A stretch of 64,000 nucleotides of DNA, from positions 45,742 to 109,741 of the forward strand of contig MKSU01000008.1 of assembly GCA_001897375.1 (NCBI GenBank), read 5' to 3'. Position 1 is the stretch's first letter, and each line of letters opens with the position of its first letter. Of the stretch, positions 33,103 through 42,369 are shown in pieces. The position numbers were made by a program, and so were the translations under genes. The notes beneath the pieces are model-generated. The model worked only from the letters and a program-made list of their open reading frames with translations. It was not told the origin of the DNA and did not search any database. The stretch is from Sphingomonas sp. 67-36. GTDB lineage: Bacteria > Pseudomonadota > Alphaproteobacteria > Sphingomonadales > Sphingomonadaceae.

Positions 33103-34559
33103 CGGCCTTCGACACGCTGCCGACCGGTGTCGCGGGCGTCGGCTATGACCGTTCCGCCCTCGCCACCGGCATCGTCCATCTGGGGCTTGGCGGCTTCGCG
33201 CGGGCGCATCTGGCGCACTACACCCACGACCTGATGGAGGCGGATACCGATGCGCGCCGCTGGGGGATAAGGGGGGTGGGGTTGCGGGAGGAGAACGGGC
33301 CGCTGATCGCCGCGCTGGTGGCGCAGGACGGGCTTTACACGCTGACCGAGCGGGACGATGCCGGCGCGCGCTCGACGGTCATCGGATCGCTTGCCGGGGT
33401 GATCGACGCCTCCGCCGACACCGCGCCCGTGCTGGACGCCATCGACCGGGACGCGGTGGGCATCGTCTCGCTGACCGTGACCGAGCATGGCTATTGCCTC
33501 GATCGCGCGAGCAGGACGCTGGACCGCACGCACCCCCTGATCGTCCATGACCTCGCGACGCCGGACAGGCCGCGCAGCGCGATCGGCATCATCGTCGCGG
33601 CCTATGCCCGCCGCCGCCGTCGCAACGCCGCCGCGTTCACGGCGCTGAGCTGCGACAATATCCAGCACAACGGCGACGTGCTGCGCGGCGCGGTGCTCTC
33701 GCTCGCCGAGGCGAACGACCCGGGGCTGGCCCGCTGGATCGCGCAGGCCGCGACCTTTCCCAATGCGATGGTCGACCGGATCACGCCGGTCCCGACCGAG
33801 GCGGACATGCGCGATTTCCGCCGGCGGACGGGGATCGCCGACGCGGCCCCGCTGCTGGCGGAGCCGTTCCGGCAATGGGTCATCGAGGATCGCTTCGTCG
33901 CGGGGCGGCCTGCGTGGGAGAAGGTGGGCGCGCAGTTCGTCGATGATGTCACGCCCTATGAGTTCATGAAGCTGCGCCTGCTCAACACCAGTCATCTCGT
34001 CGTCGCGGGCCTGGGGCAACTGGCGGGCCACGAGCGGATCGACGAGGCCCTGGCCGATCCGCTCATCCGGCGCGTCATGATCGCGCTGATGGAGCGGGAG
34101 ACCGGGCCGACATTGTTGCCCGTTCCCGGCGTCGATCTCGCGGCGTACAAGGCGGCGCTGGTCGCGCGTTTCGCCAATCCGGCCATCCGCGACACGACCG
34201 AGCGGGTCAACACCGATGCCCCGCTGAACTATCTCCTCGATCCCCTGCGCGACCGGCTGGCGGCAAGGGAGTCGATCGACCTTCTGGCGCTGGGGCTGGC
34301 GGCGTGGCTGCGGCGCGTGCGCGGCACCGACGACGCGGGACGGCCGCTGACAATCCGGCATCCCATGGCGGACGCGTTGCGCGCGCGGGCGATCGAGGGA
34401 GGCGCCGACCCCCGCCCGCTGCTGGGGATGACGGCGCTGTTCGGCGACCTCGGCGGGGATCGGCGGCTCGTCGCGCGGGTGGGGAACTGGCTCGGCCAAC
34501 TTTACGACAGGGGCGTGGCCGGCACCCTCGGCAAGGCGGCTGCGGACAAGCTGATCTGA
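33099..34559 (+). CDS. Mannitol dehydrogenase family (mannitol/fructuronate) oxidoreductase
   Basis: The 486-residue protein fits the long-chain polyol dehydrogenase family: NAD-binding HLGLGGFARAHLAHYTHDLME near the N terminus, LSLTVTEHGYCLD, SCDNIQHNGDVLR, FPNAMVDRITP, and KLRLLNTSHLVVAGLGQLAG with the catalytic lysine region. Members oxidise D-mannitol to fructose or reduce fructuronate to mannonate. Pairing with a fructokinase-like gene argues for mannitol or another polyol (product phosphorylated to fructose-6-phosphate), but fructuronate reductase is not excluded. Confidence 0.9.
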   Translation: MTAFDTLPTGVAGVGYDRSALATGIVHLGLGGFARAHLAHYTHDLMEADTDARRWGIRGVGLREENGPLIAALVAQDGLYTLTERDDAGARSTVIGSLAGVIDASADTAPVLDAIDRDAVGIVSLTVTEHGYCLDRASRTLDRTHPLIVHDLATPDRPRSAIGIIVAAYARRRRRNAAAFTALSCDNIQHNGDVLRGAVLSLAEANDPGLARWIAQAATFPNAMVDRITPVPTEADMRDFRRRTGIADAAPLLAEPFRQWVIEDRFVAGRPAWEKVGAQFVDDVTPYEFMKLRLLNTSHLVVAGLGQLAGHERIDEALADPLIRRVMIALMERETGPTLLPVPGVDLAAYKAALVARFANPAIRDTTERVNTDAPLNYLLDPLRDRLAARESIDLLALGLAAWLRRVRGTDDAGRPLTIRHPMADALRARAIEGGADPRPLLGMTALFGDLGGDRRLVARVGNWLGQLYDRGVAGTLGKAAADKLI

Positions 34560-34667
34560 TACCGGACGGCGCGCATCGGCAGGCGCTTGCCCTGTCGCGG
34601 CGAATCAACCTATAGGATAGCTGTAAACAATCTTGCATATAGTCGAGTCGGGGAGAGGTGTCAGGAA

Positions 34668-35678
34668 ATGGACGGCGTCGATTCATCTCGGAAAGCGGCC
34701 GAGGCGCGCTCCGCCGACGGGGCGGGATTGATCGATCCCGAACTGCGCGCCTTCCTCGAAGCGCAGCCGACGATCGACATCACGATCGCCAACCTCGCTC
34801 TCGTGCGGGAAGCGCCGCTGCTTCCGCCGGCTCCGCGCCCCGATGTTGCGATCGCCATTTCCCGGCAACTCGTGCCGGGGCCGGACGGCGCGCCCGATAT
34901 CCCCGTCCTGATCTACCGGCCCGAAGGCGCGGACGGGGCGCTGGGCTGCATCTTCCACATCCATGGCGGCGGCTATGTGGCGGGAACGGCGGCGGCGATG
35001 GAGCCGGCCAATCTCTCGCTCGCCGATGCGCTGGGGTGCGCCGTCGTCAGCGTCGACTATCGGCTTGCGCCGGAAACCCCGTTTCCCGGCCCGCTCCACG
35101 ACTGCCACGCCGCGTTGCGCTGGCTCGCCGCACATGCCCCTGACCTCGGCATCGATCCCGCCGCGATCGGCGTGCTGGGCGAAAGCGCCGGCGGCGGACT
35201 GGCGGCCGCGCTGGCCTTGCTCGATCGCGATTGCGGCGAGCGGCTTCTGGCGTTCCAGCATCTGGTCTATCCGATGCTGGACGATCGCACCTGCGTCCGG
35301 GAAAGCGCGCATCCCTTTGCCGGCCGCCATGTCTGGACGGCGCGGAGCAATCAATTCGGCTGGGCGAGCTATCTCGGGCTGGAGCCGGGCCCGGCCGATC
35401 TCGACTATCTCGCCGCGCCCGGCCGGTGCGGGAATCTCGCGGGGCTGCCGCCGGCGTACATCTCCACCGGCGCGCTCGACCTCTTCGTCGACGAGGACAT
35501 GGACTATGCGCGGCGATTGTCGCGGGCCGGCGTCCCGGTCGAGCTGGCGCTCTATCCCGGTGCGGTGCACGGCTTCGATCTCCTGCCCGGCACCGCGATC
35601 GGGGAGCGGGCGAGGCGTGAACGCATCGCGGCGCTCGGCCGGGCGCTGGCCTCGGCGCGCGGGCGGCCCGCGCGATGA
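34668..35678 (+). CDS. Alpha/beta hydrolase, hormone-sensitive-lipase (HSL) family
   Basis: The 336-residue cytoplasmic esterase has HSL motifs: FHIHGGGYVAG (HGGG oxyanion motif), nucleophile Ser in GVLGESAGGGLAAAL, Asp region in STGALDLFVDEDMDYA and catalytic His in YPGAVHGFDLLPG. It starts after GGGGAGAGG. It hydrolyses esters of small acyl groups. It lies 108 bases after the dehydrogenase gene and its stop overlaps the AraC regulator start (ATGA), opening a four-gene sub-operon. It may deacylate the imported compound. Confidence 0.9.
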   Translation: MDGVDSSRKAAEARSADGAGLIDPELRAFLEAQPTIDITIANLALVREAPLLPPAPRPDVAIAISRQLVPGPDGAPDIPVLIYRPEGADGALGCIFHIHGGGYVAGTAAAMEPANLSLADALGCAVVSVDYRLAPETPFPGPLHDCHAALRWLAAHAPDLGIDPAAIGVLGESAGGGLAAALALLDRDCGERLLAFQHLVYPMLDDRTCVRESAHPFAGRHVWTARSNQFGWASYLGLEPGPADLDYLAAPGRCGNLAGLPPAYISTGALDLFVDEDMDYARRLSRAGVPVELALYPGAVHGFDLLPGTAIGERARRERIAALGRALASARGRPAR

Positions 35679-36397
35679 CCGCCGAAGCGACCGGCACGTT
35701 CGCGATCGCCATCAGGGGGGCGGAGGCGGGCGCGGACGCCACGATCGTATTGCAGGCCGATATCGGGCTGGCGGAGGTGTCGATCCGCCTCGCATCGGCC
35801 GGGGAGGCGCCGCACGACGCGCTCGCGGTCACCATCCCGGCCATGAGCTTCGACGCATTGCGGTCGGCGATCGCACGGCTCGGCGATCACAGCTTCGCGA
35901 TGACGCCCGCGCTTCTGCGCATCGCCCCCGCGCTGGTCGAGCGGGACGAGGACGTGCTCGAGGCCATCCACCGCTCCGTCAGGGCCGCCGAGTTCGCCTC
36001 GCAATTCATCACCACGCTGCTGGCCGATCAGTTCAGGAGGCGCACGCGATCGACGCGCCTGAGCGCTGACGACACCAGTCGCATCGCCATCGCCATGGAC
36101 CTCATCAACGAGCGATGGCGTGAGGGGATGAGCATCGAGGGGCTGGCGCGCGCCTGCGGCCTGAACCGCGACAAGCTCGCGCGCGGTTTCCGCAGCCTGT
36201 TCAGCTGCAGCATCGGCGATGCGATCGCGGAGCGGAGGCTGGGCCATGCGGAGGAACTGCTGGCGACGACGGATATCGCCATCGCCACCGTGGCCTATCG
36301 CAGCGGCTATCTGAACGACGCCAGCTTCTGCCGCGCGTTCCGCCGGCGCTTCGGAATGTCCCCCGGCATGTATCGCGAGAGGAAGATGGCCGCATGA
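35675..36397 (+). CDS. AraC family transcriptional regulator
   Basis: The 240-residue protein has a C-terminal double helix-turn-helix: MSIEGLARACGLNRDKLARGFRSLFSCSIGDAIAERRLGHAEELL, then ATVAYRSGYLNDASFCRAFRRRFGMSPGMYR. The N-terminal 120 residues have no effector domain I can name. It is coupled by ATGA overlaps to the esterase before it and the GntR gene after it, so it probably regulates this catabolic block together with the GntR protein. Confidence 0.88.
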   Translation: MTAEATGTFAIAIRGAEAGADATIVLQADIGLAEVSIRLASAGEAPHDALAVTIPAMSFDALRSAIARLGDHSFAMTPALLRIAPALVERDEDVLEAIHRSVRAAEFASQFITTLLADQFRRRTRSTRLSADDTSRIAIAMDLINERWREGMSIEGLARACGLNRDKLARGFRSLFSCSIGDAIAERRLGHAEELLATTDIAIATVAYRSGYLNDASFCRAFRRRFGMSPGMYRERKMAA

Positions 36398-37152
36398 TCC
36401 ACCTGAACGGTTCGGGAGCCGCGCGCGCCAGCGGCAAGGGCAACTCGCTCGTCGATTGCGCCGTGGCGGCGGTGAAGGAGCATATCGCGAAGCACGCGAT
36501 GCGCGTCGGTGACACGGTGCCGGGCGAGGCGTTCTTCGCCGAGCAGATCGGGGTCAGCCGCAGCGTGATGCGCGAGGCGTTCGGCGTGCTCGGCGCCCTG
36601 GGCGTGCTGGACGTGGCCAACGGGCGCCGTCCCCGCGTCGGGGCGCTCGACAGCGGCGTGCTGGCCGAGGCGTTCGGGCATGGCGTGGCGACCGCCCAGA
36701 TCAGCGTCGCGGACGTATGGGACGTGCGCCGCGCGATCGAGGTGACGACGGTCAAGCTCGCGGCGGCGCAGCGCAGCAATGCCCAGGCCTCGACCATCCT
36801 CTCGCTGGCCGAGGCGATGGCGACCGATGCCGACGATGCCGGGCGCCGGGCCGCCCATGATGTCGCGCTGCACCTCGCGATCGCGGAGGCGAGCGGCAAT
36901 CCGCTGTTCGGCAAGATCGTCGCTTCCTTCGGCCCGCTGATGGAGGTTGCCGTCCCGACGGCATGGCGAACCCGGACAAAGCGGCCGCAGCGCGAGGCGA
37001 TGATCGAATGCCACCTCGCCATCGCGCGCGCCATCGCGACGCAGGACGTGAAGGCGGCGGCCAGCGCGATGGAGGCGCATTTCCGGGCGTCGATCCGCGA
37101 CATGCTGCTGTCCGGCTTCAACCGGGGCGTCAATGGCGAGGACGCGGGCTGA
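36394..37152 (+). CDS. FadR-type GntR family regulator
   Basis: The 252-residue protein has an N-terminal winged helix (VGDTVPGEAFFAEQIGVSRSVMREAFGVLGALGVL, residues 37-70) and an FCD effector domain (VADVWDVRRAIEVTTVKLAA, HLAIAEASGNPLFGKIV, ECHLAIARAI with metal-binding His). FadR/FCD regulators of sugar acids such as UxuR and ExuR-like proteins belong here, which fits a uronate or polyol pathway. It overlaps its neighbours at both ends. Repression of the block released by a pathway acid is the usual mode. Confidence 0.88.
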   Translation: MIHLNGSGAARASGKGNSLVDCAVAAVKEHIAKHAMRVGDTVPGEAFFAEQIGVSRSVMREAFGVLGALGVLDVANGRRPRVGALDSGVLAEAFGHGVATAQISVADVWDVRRAIEVTTVKLAAAQRSNAQASTILSLAEAMATDADDAGRRAAHDVALHLAIAEASGNPLFGKIVASFGPLMEVAVPTAWRTRTKRPQREAMIECHLAIARAIATQDVKAAASAMEAHFRASIRDMLLSGFNRGVNGEDAG

Positions 37153-37958
37153 TGGACGGCTGCGTCACCACGTCGGACGGCGTGCGGCTCCATGTCGAAA
37201 GCCGGGGGGAGGGGCCGCCGATCCTGTTCGTGGCGGGCTACACCGCCACGGCGGCGAGTTGGGCGTTCCAGGCGGATTCGGTGGTCGCGGCGGGTTATCG
37301 GGCCGTCATCCTCGACCGGCGCTGGCACGGGGAGTCGGATCGGCCCGCTCATGGGCACAGGATCGCCCGCCATGCCGCGGACGTCCGTGAGGTCATCGGC
37401 GCGCTCGATCTCGAACGGCCGCTGCTCGTCGGCGCGTCGATGGGGGCCAGCGTCTGCTGGTCCTGTCTGGATATCTTCGGGTGCGCCGCCGTGCGCGGGA
37501 TGATCGGCATCGACCAGACGCCGAAGATGGTCAACGCCGACGGCTGGCCGTTCGGCTTCTACGGTCTGGACGAGACCAACCTCGGCACCTTCTTCGCCGA
37601 GGGCGTGCCGCCCACCGGACGGGGGCGGCCGCTCGAGGCGAGCATGGCGGCCGCGATCGCATTGCAGCAACGCGTGGGCGAGGCGCGGTTGTCCGACCCG
37701 ATCACGCCGGACACGCGCGCGCTGCTCGACGATCATGCGCGCCAGGACTGGCGGGACGTGATCGCGGTCGCCGACGTCCCGATGCTGCTGATCGCCGGGC
37801 AGGACAGCCAGCTCTGGCCTGCCGATCACGCGCCCGCCGCCGTCGCATCGAGCCGCCGCGCGCGGGCCGCCCTCATCGCCGATTGCGGTCATGCCGCGAA
37901 TATCGACCGGCCCGAGGCGGTGAGCGACCTCATCATCACCTTCGCCAGGGGCATCTAG
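37152..37958 (+). CDS. Alpha/beta-fold hydrolase
   Basis: The 268-residue protein is a classic alpha/beta hydrolase: PPILFVAGYTATAASW, LDRRWHGESDRP, nucleophile Ser in LVGASMGASVCW, Asp in LLIAGQDSQLWP and His in IADCGHAANIDRPEAV. Lactonases, esterases and C-C hydrolases share this layout. Its ATG overlaps the TGA of the GntR gene by one base, so it is the last gene of the sub-operon. Lactone opening or deacylation in the same route is a guess. Confidence 0.85.
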   Translation: MDGCVTTSDGVRLHVESRGEGPPILFVAGYTATAASWAFQADSVVAAGYRAVILDRRWHGESDRPAHGHRIARHAADVREVIGALDLERPLLVGASMGASVCWSCLDIFGCAAVRGMIGIDQTPKMVNADGWPFGFYGLDETNLGTFFAEGVPPTGRGRPLEASMAAAIALQQRVGEARLSDPITPDTRALLDDHARQDWRDVIAVADVPMLLIAGQDSQLWPADHAPAAVASSRRARAALIADCGHAANIDRPEAVSDLIITFARGI

Positions 37959-38163
37959 GGGCAGGATACCCTATTCCTCCCCGCCGGTGGGGCCACCGCG
38001 CCTCCGCCCGCCTGGGGCGTGTGGGATGCGACAGTTGTCGCGCTGGACGGATGCGAAGCTCGGGCCGGCCGCAAGGTCTCGGCTGAGCCAAGGACCGGCC
38101 GAATGGTCAAGGAAGCGACGCGGCGCGCGACGATGCGAGTAGCCCCGTATCCGTCAGTTCCGC

Positions 38164-38370
38164 TTATGCATGGTCGGCCCTCGTGAGGTAAGGCCGGAGA
38201 AACATGTACAAGCCGCTGACGATCAGCAGGGCGAGCGGGACGAGCGGGAAGTAGACGACCACCGCCGGAGGCGGCCCGAATGCCATCGCCAGAAAGTTGC
38301 CGAGGATGGCCAGCGTCAGGACGATCCCCAGCCAACGGTGAGCTTGCCGGATCCAGTCTCGTAAGATCAT
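38164..38370 (-). CDS. Small membrane protein, two helices
   Basis: The 68-residue protein starts MILRDWIRQAHRWLGIVLTL after a GGAGG ribosome site. Two hydrophobic segments (about 14-33 and 40-60) and a short basic end are present. The N-terminal IRQAHRWLGIVLTL resembles the first helix of PepSY-type membrane proteins, but the rest of such a protein is absent. It lies 49 bases downstream of the VOC protein gene in the same direction, so it may share its transcript. Function unknown. Confidence 0.65.
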   Translation of the reverse strand: MILRDWIRQAHRWLGIVLTLAILGNFLAMAFGPPPAVVVYFPLVPLALLIVSGLYMFLRPYLTRADHA

Positions 38371-38419
38371 GACGGCCTCCTTCGAAGAGCACCCAGGATG
38401 GAATGATGCACACGCCGCG

Positions 38420-38824
38420 TCAGCGCGCTTGCACCAGCTTCCAGCCGTTGCCTGACGGATCGCGGAAGCTTGCATCGACCGAGCCGTAACGCGCGATCGG
38501 TTCCTGCGTGAACTCCACGCCCCGCGCCAGCATCGTCTCGTAGGTGGCGTGGCAATCCTCGACGACCAGGACGAGGGGTGGCATGGCGCCCTTGGCGACG
38601 GCTTCCAGCAACCCCTTGGCAGTGGCGTCATCGACAGTTGGCGGCTGCGGCTTGAAAAGACCCAGCTGGAATTCCGGCTGATCCGGATGCTGCACGGTCA
38701 GCCAGCGATATTCGCCGTTGCGTGCATCCGTGTGGACGCGAAACCCCAGCCTCTCGACATAGAACTGAAGCGCCTCATCCTGATCCTGGACATACAGGCC
38801 AGCGACTTGAACACCTTGTGTCAT
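38420..38824 (-). CDS. VOC (glyoxalase/bleomycin-resistance) family protein
   Basis: The 134-residue protein has the paired beta-alpha-beta-beta-beta modules of the VOC superfamily: GLYVQDQDEALQFYVERLGFRV, EFQLGLFKPQ, VEDCHATYETMLARGVEF, and ASFRDPSGNGWKLVQ, the usual ending. Residues Glu/His for metal binding are not clearly complete, so a glyoxalase activity cannot be claimed. Its ATG overlaps the stop of the upstream AraC gene, which places it in an operon with its probable regulator. Confidence 0.88.
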   Translation of the reverse strand: MTQGVQVAGLYVQDQDEALQFYVERLGFRVHTDARNGEYRWLTVQHPDQPEFQLGLFKPQPPTVDDATAKGLLEAVAKGAMPPLVLVVEDCHATYETMLARGVEFTQEPIARYGSVDASFRDPSGNGWKLVQAR

Positions 38825-39321
38825 GGAACCTCCGTTTCGGTTGGCCCGGTCGTATCGCCACTTCCCCGCCGCCGCTTCTCCGAAACTGCCATTCTGAGGT
38901 CGGGCCGTTGCGCCGCGCGAACGAAGCAGTGAGGCACCCGCTCCAGATCGCCAGGCATCGCCCGCATTCGTTGCCGCAGCTCGCGGGGACTCTCGCCGGT
39001 CACGTCCCGGAATGTCCGGCCGAAGGTTCCCAGGCTGTTCCAGCCCGTCTGCAACGCGATCTCGATGATCGGAAGGTCGGTGTCGCGCAGGAGCGCCGCC
39101 GCCCGCTCGACGCGACGAGTCAGCAGGTAGCGGTGGGGCGGAATGCCGAAGGCGTCGCGAAACGATCGCGCGAAATAGGCTTCGGAAGTGCCGCTGATCC
39201 TCGCCAATCGCGATACCGGCCACTCTTCGTGGGGAGCGGCATCCATTCGATCCCTTGCGCGCAACAGGCGGCGAAGCAGTTTCAGATCCCTGTCGGCGGA
39301 GGGCGCAGCCATCTTAGCCAT
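38821..39321 (-). CDS. AraC family regulator (short form)
   Basis: The 166-residue protein consists mostly of an AraC DNA-binding domain: EEWPVSRLARISGTSEAYFARSFRDAFGIPPHRYLLTRRVERAAALL, then IIEIALQTGWNSLGTFGRTFRDVTGESPRELRQR. It lacks a large effector domain. I chose ATG 39321 (MAKMAAPSADRD) over a longer frame because the extra N terminus is unconserved in character. It is coupled by an ATGA overlap to the VOC gene; short AraC proteins beside VOC proteins are a common pairing. Confidence 0.85.
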   Translation of the reverse strand: MAKMAAPSADRDLKLLRRLLRARDRMDAAPHEEWPVSRLARISGTSEAYFARSFRDAFGIPPHRYLLTRRVERAAALLRDTDLPIIEIALQTGWNSLGTFGRTFRDVTGESPRELRQRMRAMPGDLERVPHCFVRAAQRPDLRMAVSEKRRRGSGDTTGPTETEVP

Positions 39322-39601
39322 GGCGAACTCCGGCGAGGGGCTTGCGGGCATGGCCGTCCTGATGACGGGTGGGCAGGTTGTTCGCAACAACGAACCGGCT
39401 TCCGGCCTTTTTATGAACGTGCCAGCCAGTTCCCGCCGGCCGGCTCAGCCATGGGCGAGGGACGAACGCGAACGTCTCGCCGCTGTGGGCGCTGATCGTC
39501 GCGCAACGCTCGGCAAAGCGGCAAGCGGCGATGATTGGCTTGCTCGCCAGCCTTGTTTCGATCCCGGTGGATGTATGGCGACGAAATCCCGAACGCCTCG
39601 A
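39322..39601. other. Intergenic stretch without a gene
   Basis: About 280 bases between the short AraC gene and the end of the LysR gene, both on the minus strand. The open frames here lack ribosome sites and domain-like sequence. No clear hairpin terminator was seen. Confidence 0.5.
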
Positions 39602-40531
39602 TCAGTCCATGGGAGCGATCTTGGCAAGCTCGGCACGGGCTTCTTCCATGAAGGCGGACACCAGCCGCGACCCGCGCAGGTTGATCGATGTGACGAAGGC
39701 ATATTGATGCGTGATCGCCGGCGCGAAGCCGCGCATCACCAGGCCGTCGCGAATATAGCCGCGCGCGAGCAGCCGGTTGACGATCGCGATGCCCACGCCG
39801 CGCGCGGCGAGTGCGCAGGCGGAGCCGTGGGTGTGCGTCTCCACCGCGACCATCGGGCGCAGATGATCGACGGCGAAAGCCTGATTGACCTGGATGCGCC
39901 ATTGCCGGCCGGAACCAAGCAGGATCAGCCGCTCATCGCGCAGCAGATCAGGCGTCAGCACGTCATGCGCGGCAAGCGGGTGCGCTGCCGGCAGCACGCA
40001 GGCCGATCCGCTCGACACCAGCGGCTCGCAATGCAGGTCGTCGCCCGCGACCGGCATCTTCATGAAACCGCAATCGACCACGCGGGTCGCGATCATCACG
40101 CGGCTGGTTTCCAGGCTGCGTGAATCGAGGTTGAAACGCACGCCTGGATGTTTTTGCAGGAAGCTCGCGACGATCGCGGGCAGCACGCCTTCGGAGAAGC
40201 TCGGCGGTGCGACGACGCTCAGTTCGCCGGCGGCCGAATTGGCGATGTCGTCGGCGAGGTTCGAGACGCGCTGCAGCCCGGCGAGCGCGAACTCCACTTC
40301 CTCCGCGAGCAGCCTGCCGTCCTTGGTCGGCACCAGCTTGCCGCGATCGCGATAGAACAGCTCGAAGCCGATCGCGTGCTCCAGTTGCGCCAGCGTGCGG
40401 CTGACGCCGGGCTGGGTCATGCCGAGATTGGCCGCCGCCGCGGTGGCGGAACCGGTGCGCATCACCTCGGACAGCGTTTCGAGCGCGCGCACGCCGAGCG
40501 TGGCGGGCGGCCGGCGCGGTCCCACGCTCAT
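39602..40531 (-). CDS. LysR family transcriptional regulator
   Basis: The 309-residue protein has the LysR N-terminal winged helix (RALETLSEVMRTGSATAAAANLGMTQPGVSRTLAQLEHAIGFELFYRDRGKL) and a substrate-binding domain (SVVAPPSFSEGVLPAIVASFLQKHPGVRF). It is the last gene of an operon with a TonB receptor, a YfcC-type carrier and a CocE-type hydrolase, three bases after the hydrolase stop. Placing the regulator at the end of the operon it controls is unusual for LysR proteins, which are normally divergent. Confidence 0.92.
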   Translation of the reverse strand: MSVGPRRPPATLGVRALETLSEVMRTGSATAAAANLGMTQPGVSRTLAQLEHAIGFELFYRDRGKLVPTKDGRLLAEEVEFALAGLQRVSNLADDIANSAAGELSVVAPPSFSEGVLPAIVASFLQKHPGVRFNLDSRSLETSRVMIATRVVDCGFMKMPVAGDDLHCEPLVSSGSACVLPAAHPLAAHDVLTPDLLRDERLILLGSGRQWRIQVNQAFAVDHLRPMVAVETHTHGSACALAARGVGIAIVNRLLARGYIRDGLVMRGFAPAITHQYAFVTSINLRGSRLVSAFMEEARAELAKIAPMD

Positions 40532-40534
40532 CGC

Positions 40535-42367
40535 TCAGCCTTCCGTGTCGGCGACGATCGGCAGGGCGACGCAAGACGGGTGATCGCGATCGACGAAGAC
40601 GCTGTTGCGCGCGACCACCGGCGGCGCATCGGCCACGCGCCAGTCGCTGTTCGGGTTGACGTCGAAATGCGGAAAATTGCTGCTCGACACCTCGATGCGG
40701 ATGCGGTGCCCGGCGCGGAACAGGTTGCTCGTCGGGAACGCGCGGACAGTGAGGGCATGGACCTTTCCCGGCTCCAGCGGCTGCGGATGCTCGAACGAAT
40801 TGCGGAAGCGCGCGCGCAGGATGCCATGCGCGAGGTTCAGCGCATAGCCCTGCGGATAATCGGAATTCGGCGGATAGACATCGACGAGCTTGATCGTGAA
40901 ATCGGTGTCGACGGCCGAGGAAGCGATGTGGAGATGCGCAACGACATTGCCCGTGACCTCTACGTCGCGCGCGAGCGGCTCCGTCTCGAACACCAGCACG
41001 TCGGCGCGATCGGCGAGCGCGCGGCCGGGGTGGCGCGCGCCGAACAATGTCTCCGTCTCGCGCTGGTCGTAGCCACCGGCGAACATCACCGGCGCGCCGG
41101 AGGCGATCGCGCCGCCGATCGTCGGCACCGGATCGGCCGGATCGAAATCATAGGATAACGGCTCGATCCCGGCCGCCGGCGGCGTTTCGCGCAGGCTGCC
41201 GTCGCGGTGCAGGAACATCGCCACGTCGCGCGCGCGGGCGGGCGGCCACGCCTGCTCGTCGCGCCAGCGGCCGCCGTGGTCCAGCCGCCCCTCCGCCGTT
41301 CGCAGCCCGCTGCCGCCGCCCATCACGAAGATCCGCACCGGCGCGGGGAGATGCTCGGGAGCGTCCTCGCGCCCCAGCATGTGCCGGTCGAACCAGTCGC
41401 GGCGCAGCGTGAAATAGTCCGGCCCGACATGACCATCGAGCACCGCTTCCGCGCCGAAATCCGCGTCGCCGGCATAGGTCACGGAACGCTGCCCATGCGT
41501 CCACGGGCCAAGCACCAGCTTGATCGGCCCGTGCTTGATCGGGGCGAGCGCGGTGAAATTGTCGATCGCCGTCTGCGAATAGGGATCGTACCAGCTCGCC
41601 ATGTGCACCGCCGGCACGTCCGCATAATCCGCATAGCTGTCGAGCGCGTAGATGCCGCGCTGCTTCCAGAAATCGGTCAGCCGGTCATTGTCCCATTGCT
41701 CGACGACATAGGCCTCATATTCCGGCGCGGCGGCGAGCGGCGAATGGCCGAGGCGCCAGCGGCGGCCGATCCATTGCTCGATCGATTCCTGCTCCAGCGC
41801 GGCGCGGCGGGCCGGATCGGCGGCGGTTTCGGGCGATTGCAGCGCGTGCTTGCGCGCCCAGGTGAGCTGCTTCAGCTCGAACGCGCCGCCCTGCCGCGCG
41901 CCGCCATGATAGGCGCTGGAAAAGCCGCCGGAATCGAGGAACATCGCCTTGAGACCCGGAGGGTTCAGGCAGGCCAGCGCGTTCTGCACATGCGCGCCAT
42001 AGGACAGGCCGAGCGTGCCGATCCGTCCGTCGCACCACGATTGTTCGAGCAGCCACGCGAGCGTGTCCGCCCCGTCCTCCGCCTCGCTCAGATATTTGGT
42101 GAACACGCCCTCCGACCCGAACCGGCCGCGGCAATCCTGCAGGACATAGGCATAGCCGGCTTCGGCGAACCAGCGCGCGATCTGCGGCTTGGGGCGCGGC
42201 ACGAGGTCGGCGGCGGTGAGGTCGCCGTGGTTGGTGCCGCGCTTGTCGTAAGGGGTGCGCTCCAGCAACACCGGGAACGGCCCCGGCCCGGCGGGCAGGT
42301 AGATGTCCGTCGCCAGATGCACGCCGTCGCGCATCGGCACCATGTGGTCGTTCAGGACGGAGGCCAT
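40535..42367 (-). CDS. CocE/NonD family hydrolase
   Basis: The 610-residue protein has an N-terminal alpha/beta hydrolase domain (RDGVHLATDIYLPAG, LLERTPYDKRG with oxyanion Tyr40, nucleophile Ser122 in GTLGLSYGA, His in LVLGPWTHGQ) and a C-terminal jelly-roll X-Pro dipeptidyl-peptidase domain (VTGNVVAHLHIASS, GHRIRIEVSSSNFPHFDVNPN). The family includes cocaine esterase and alpha-amino-acid ester hydrolases. No signal peptide is seen, so it should act in the cytoplasm. It follows the carrier gene by two bases, so it probably hydrolyses what that carrier imports. Confidence 0.92.
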   Translation of the reverse strand: MASVLNDHMVPMRDGVHLATDIYLPAGPGPFPVLLERTPYDKRGTNHGDLTAADLVPRPKPQIARWFAEAGYAYVLQDCRGRFGSEGVFTKYLSEAEDGADTLAWLLEQSWCDGRIGTLGLSYGAHVQNALACLNPPGLKAMFLDSGGFSSAYHGGARQGGAFELKQLTWARKHALQSPETAADPARRAALEQESIEQWIGRRWRLGHSPLAAAPEYEAYVVEQWDNDRLTDFWKQRGIYALDSYADYADVPAVHMASWYDPYSQTAIDNFTALAPIKHGPIKLVLGPWTHGQRSVTYAGDADFGAEAVLDGHVGPDYFTLRRDWFDRHMLGREDAPEHLPAPVRIFVMGGGSGLRTAEGRLDHGGRWRDEQAWPPARARDVAMFLHRDGSLRETPPAAGIEPLSYDFDPADPVPTIGGAIASGAPVMFAGGYDQRETETLFGARHPGRALADRADVLVFETEPLARDVEVTGNVVAHLHIASSAVDTDFTIKLVDVYPPNSDYPQGYALNLAHGILRARFRNSFEHPQPLEPGKVHALTVRAFPTSNLFRAGHRIRIEVSSSNFPHFDVNPNSDWRVADAPPVVARNSVFVDRDHPSCVALPIVADTEG

Positions 42368-42369
42368 GG

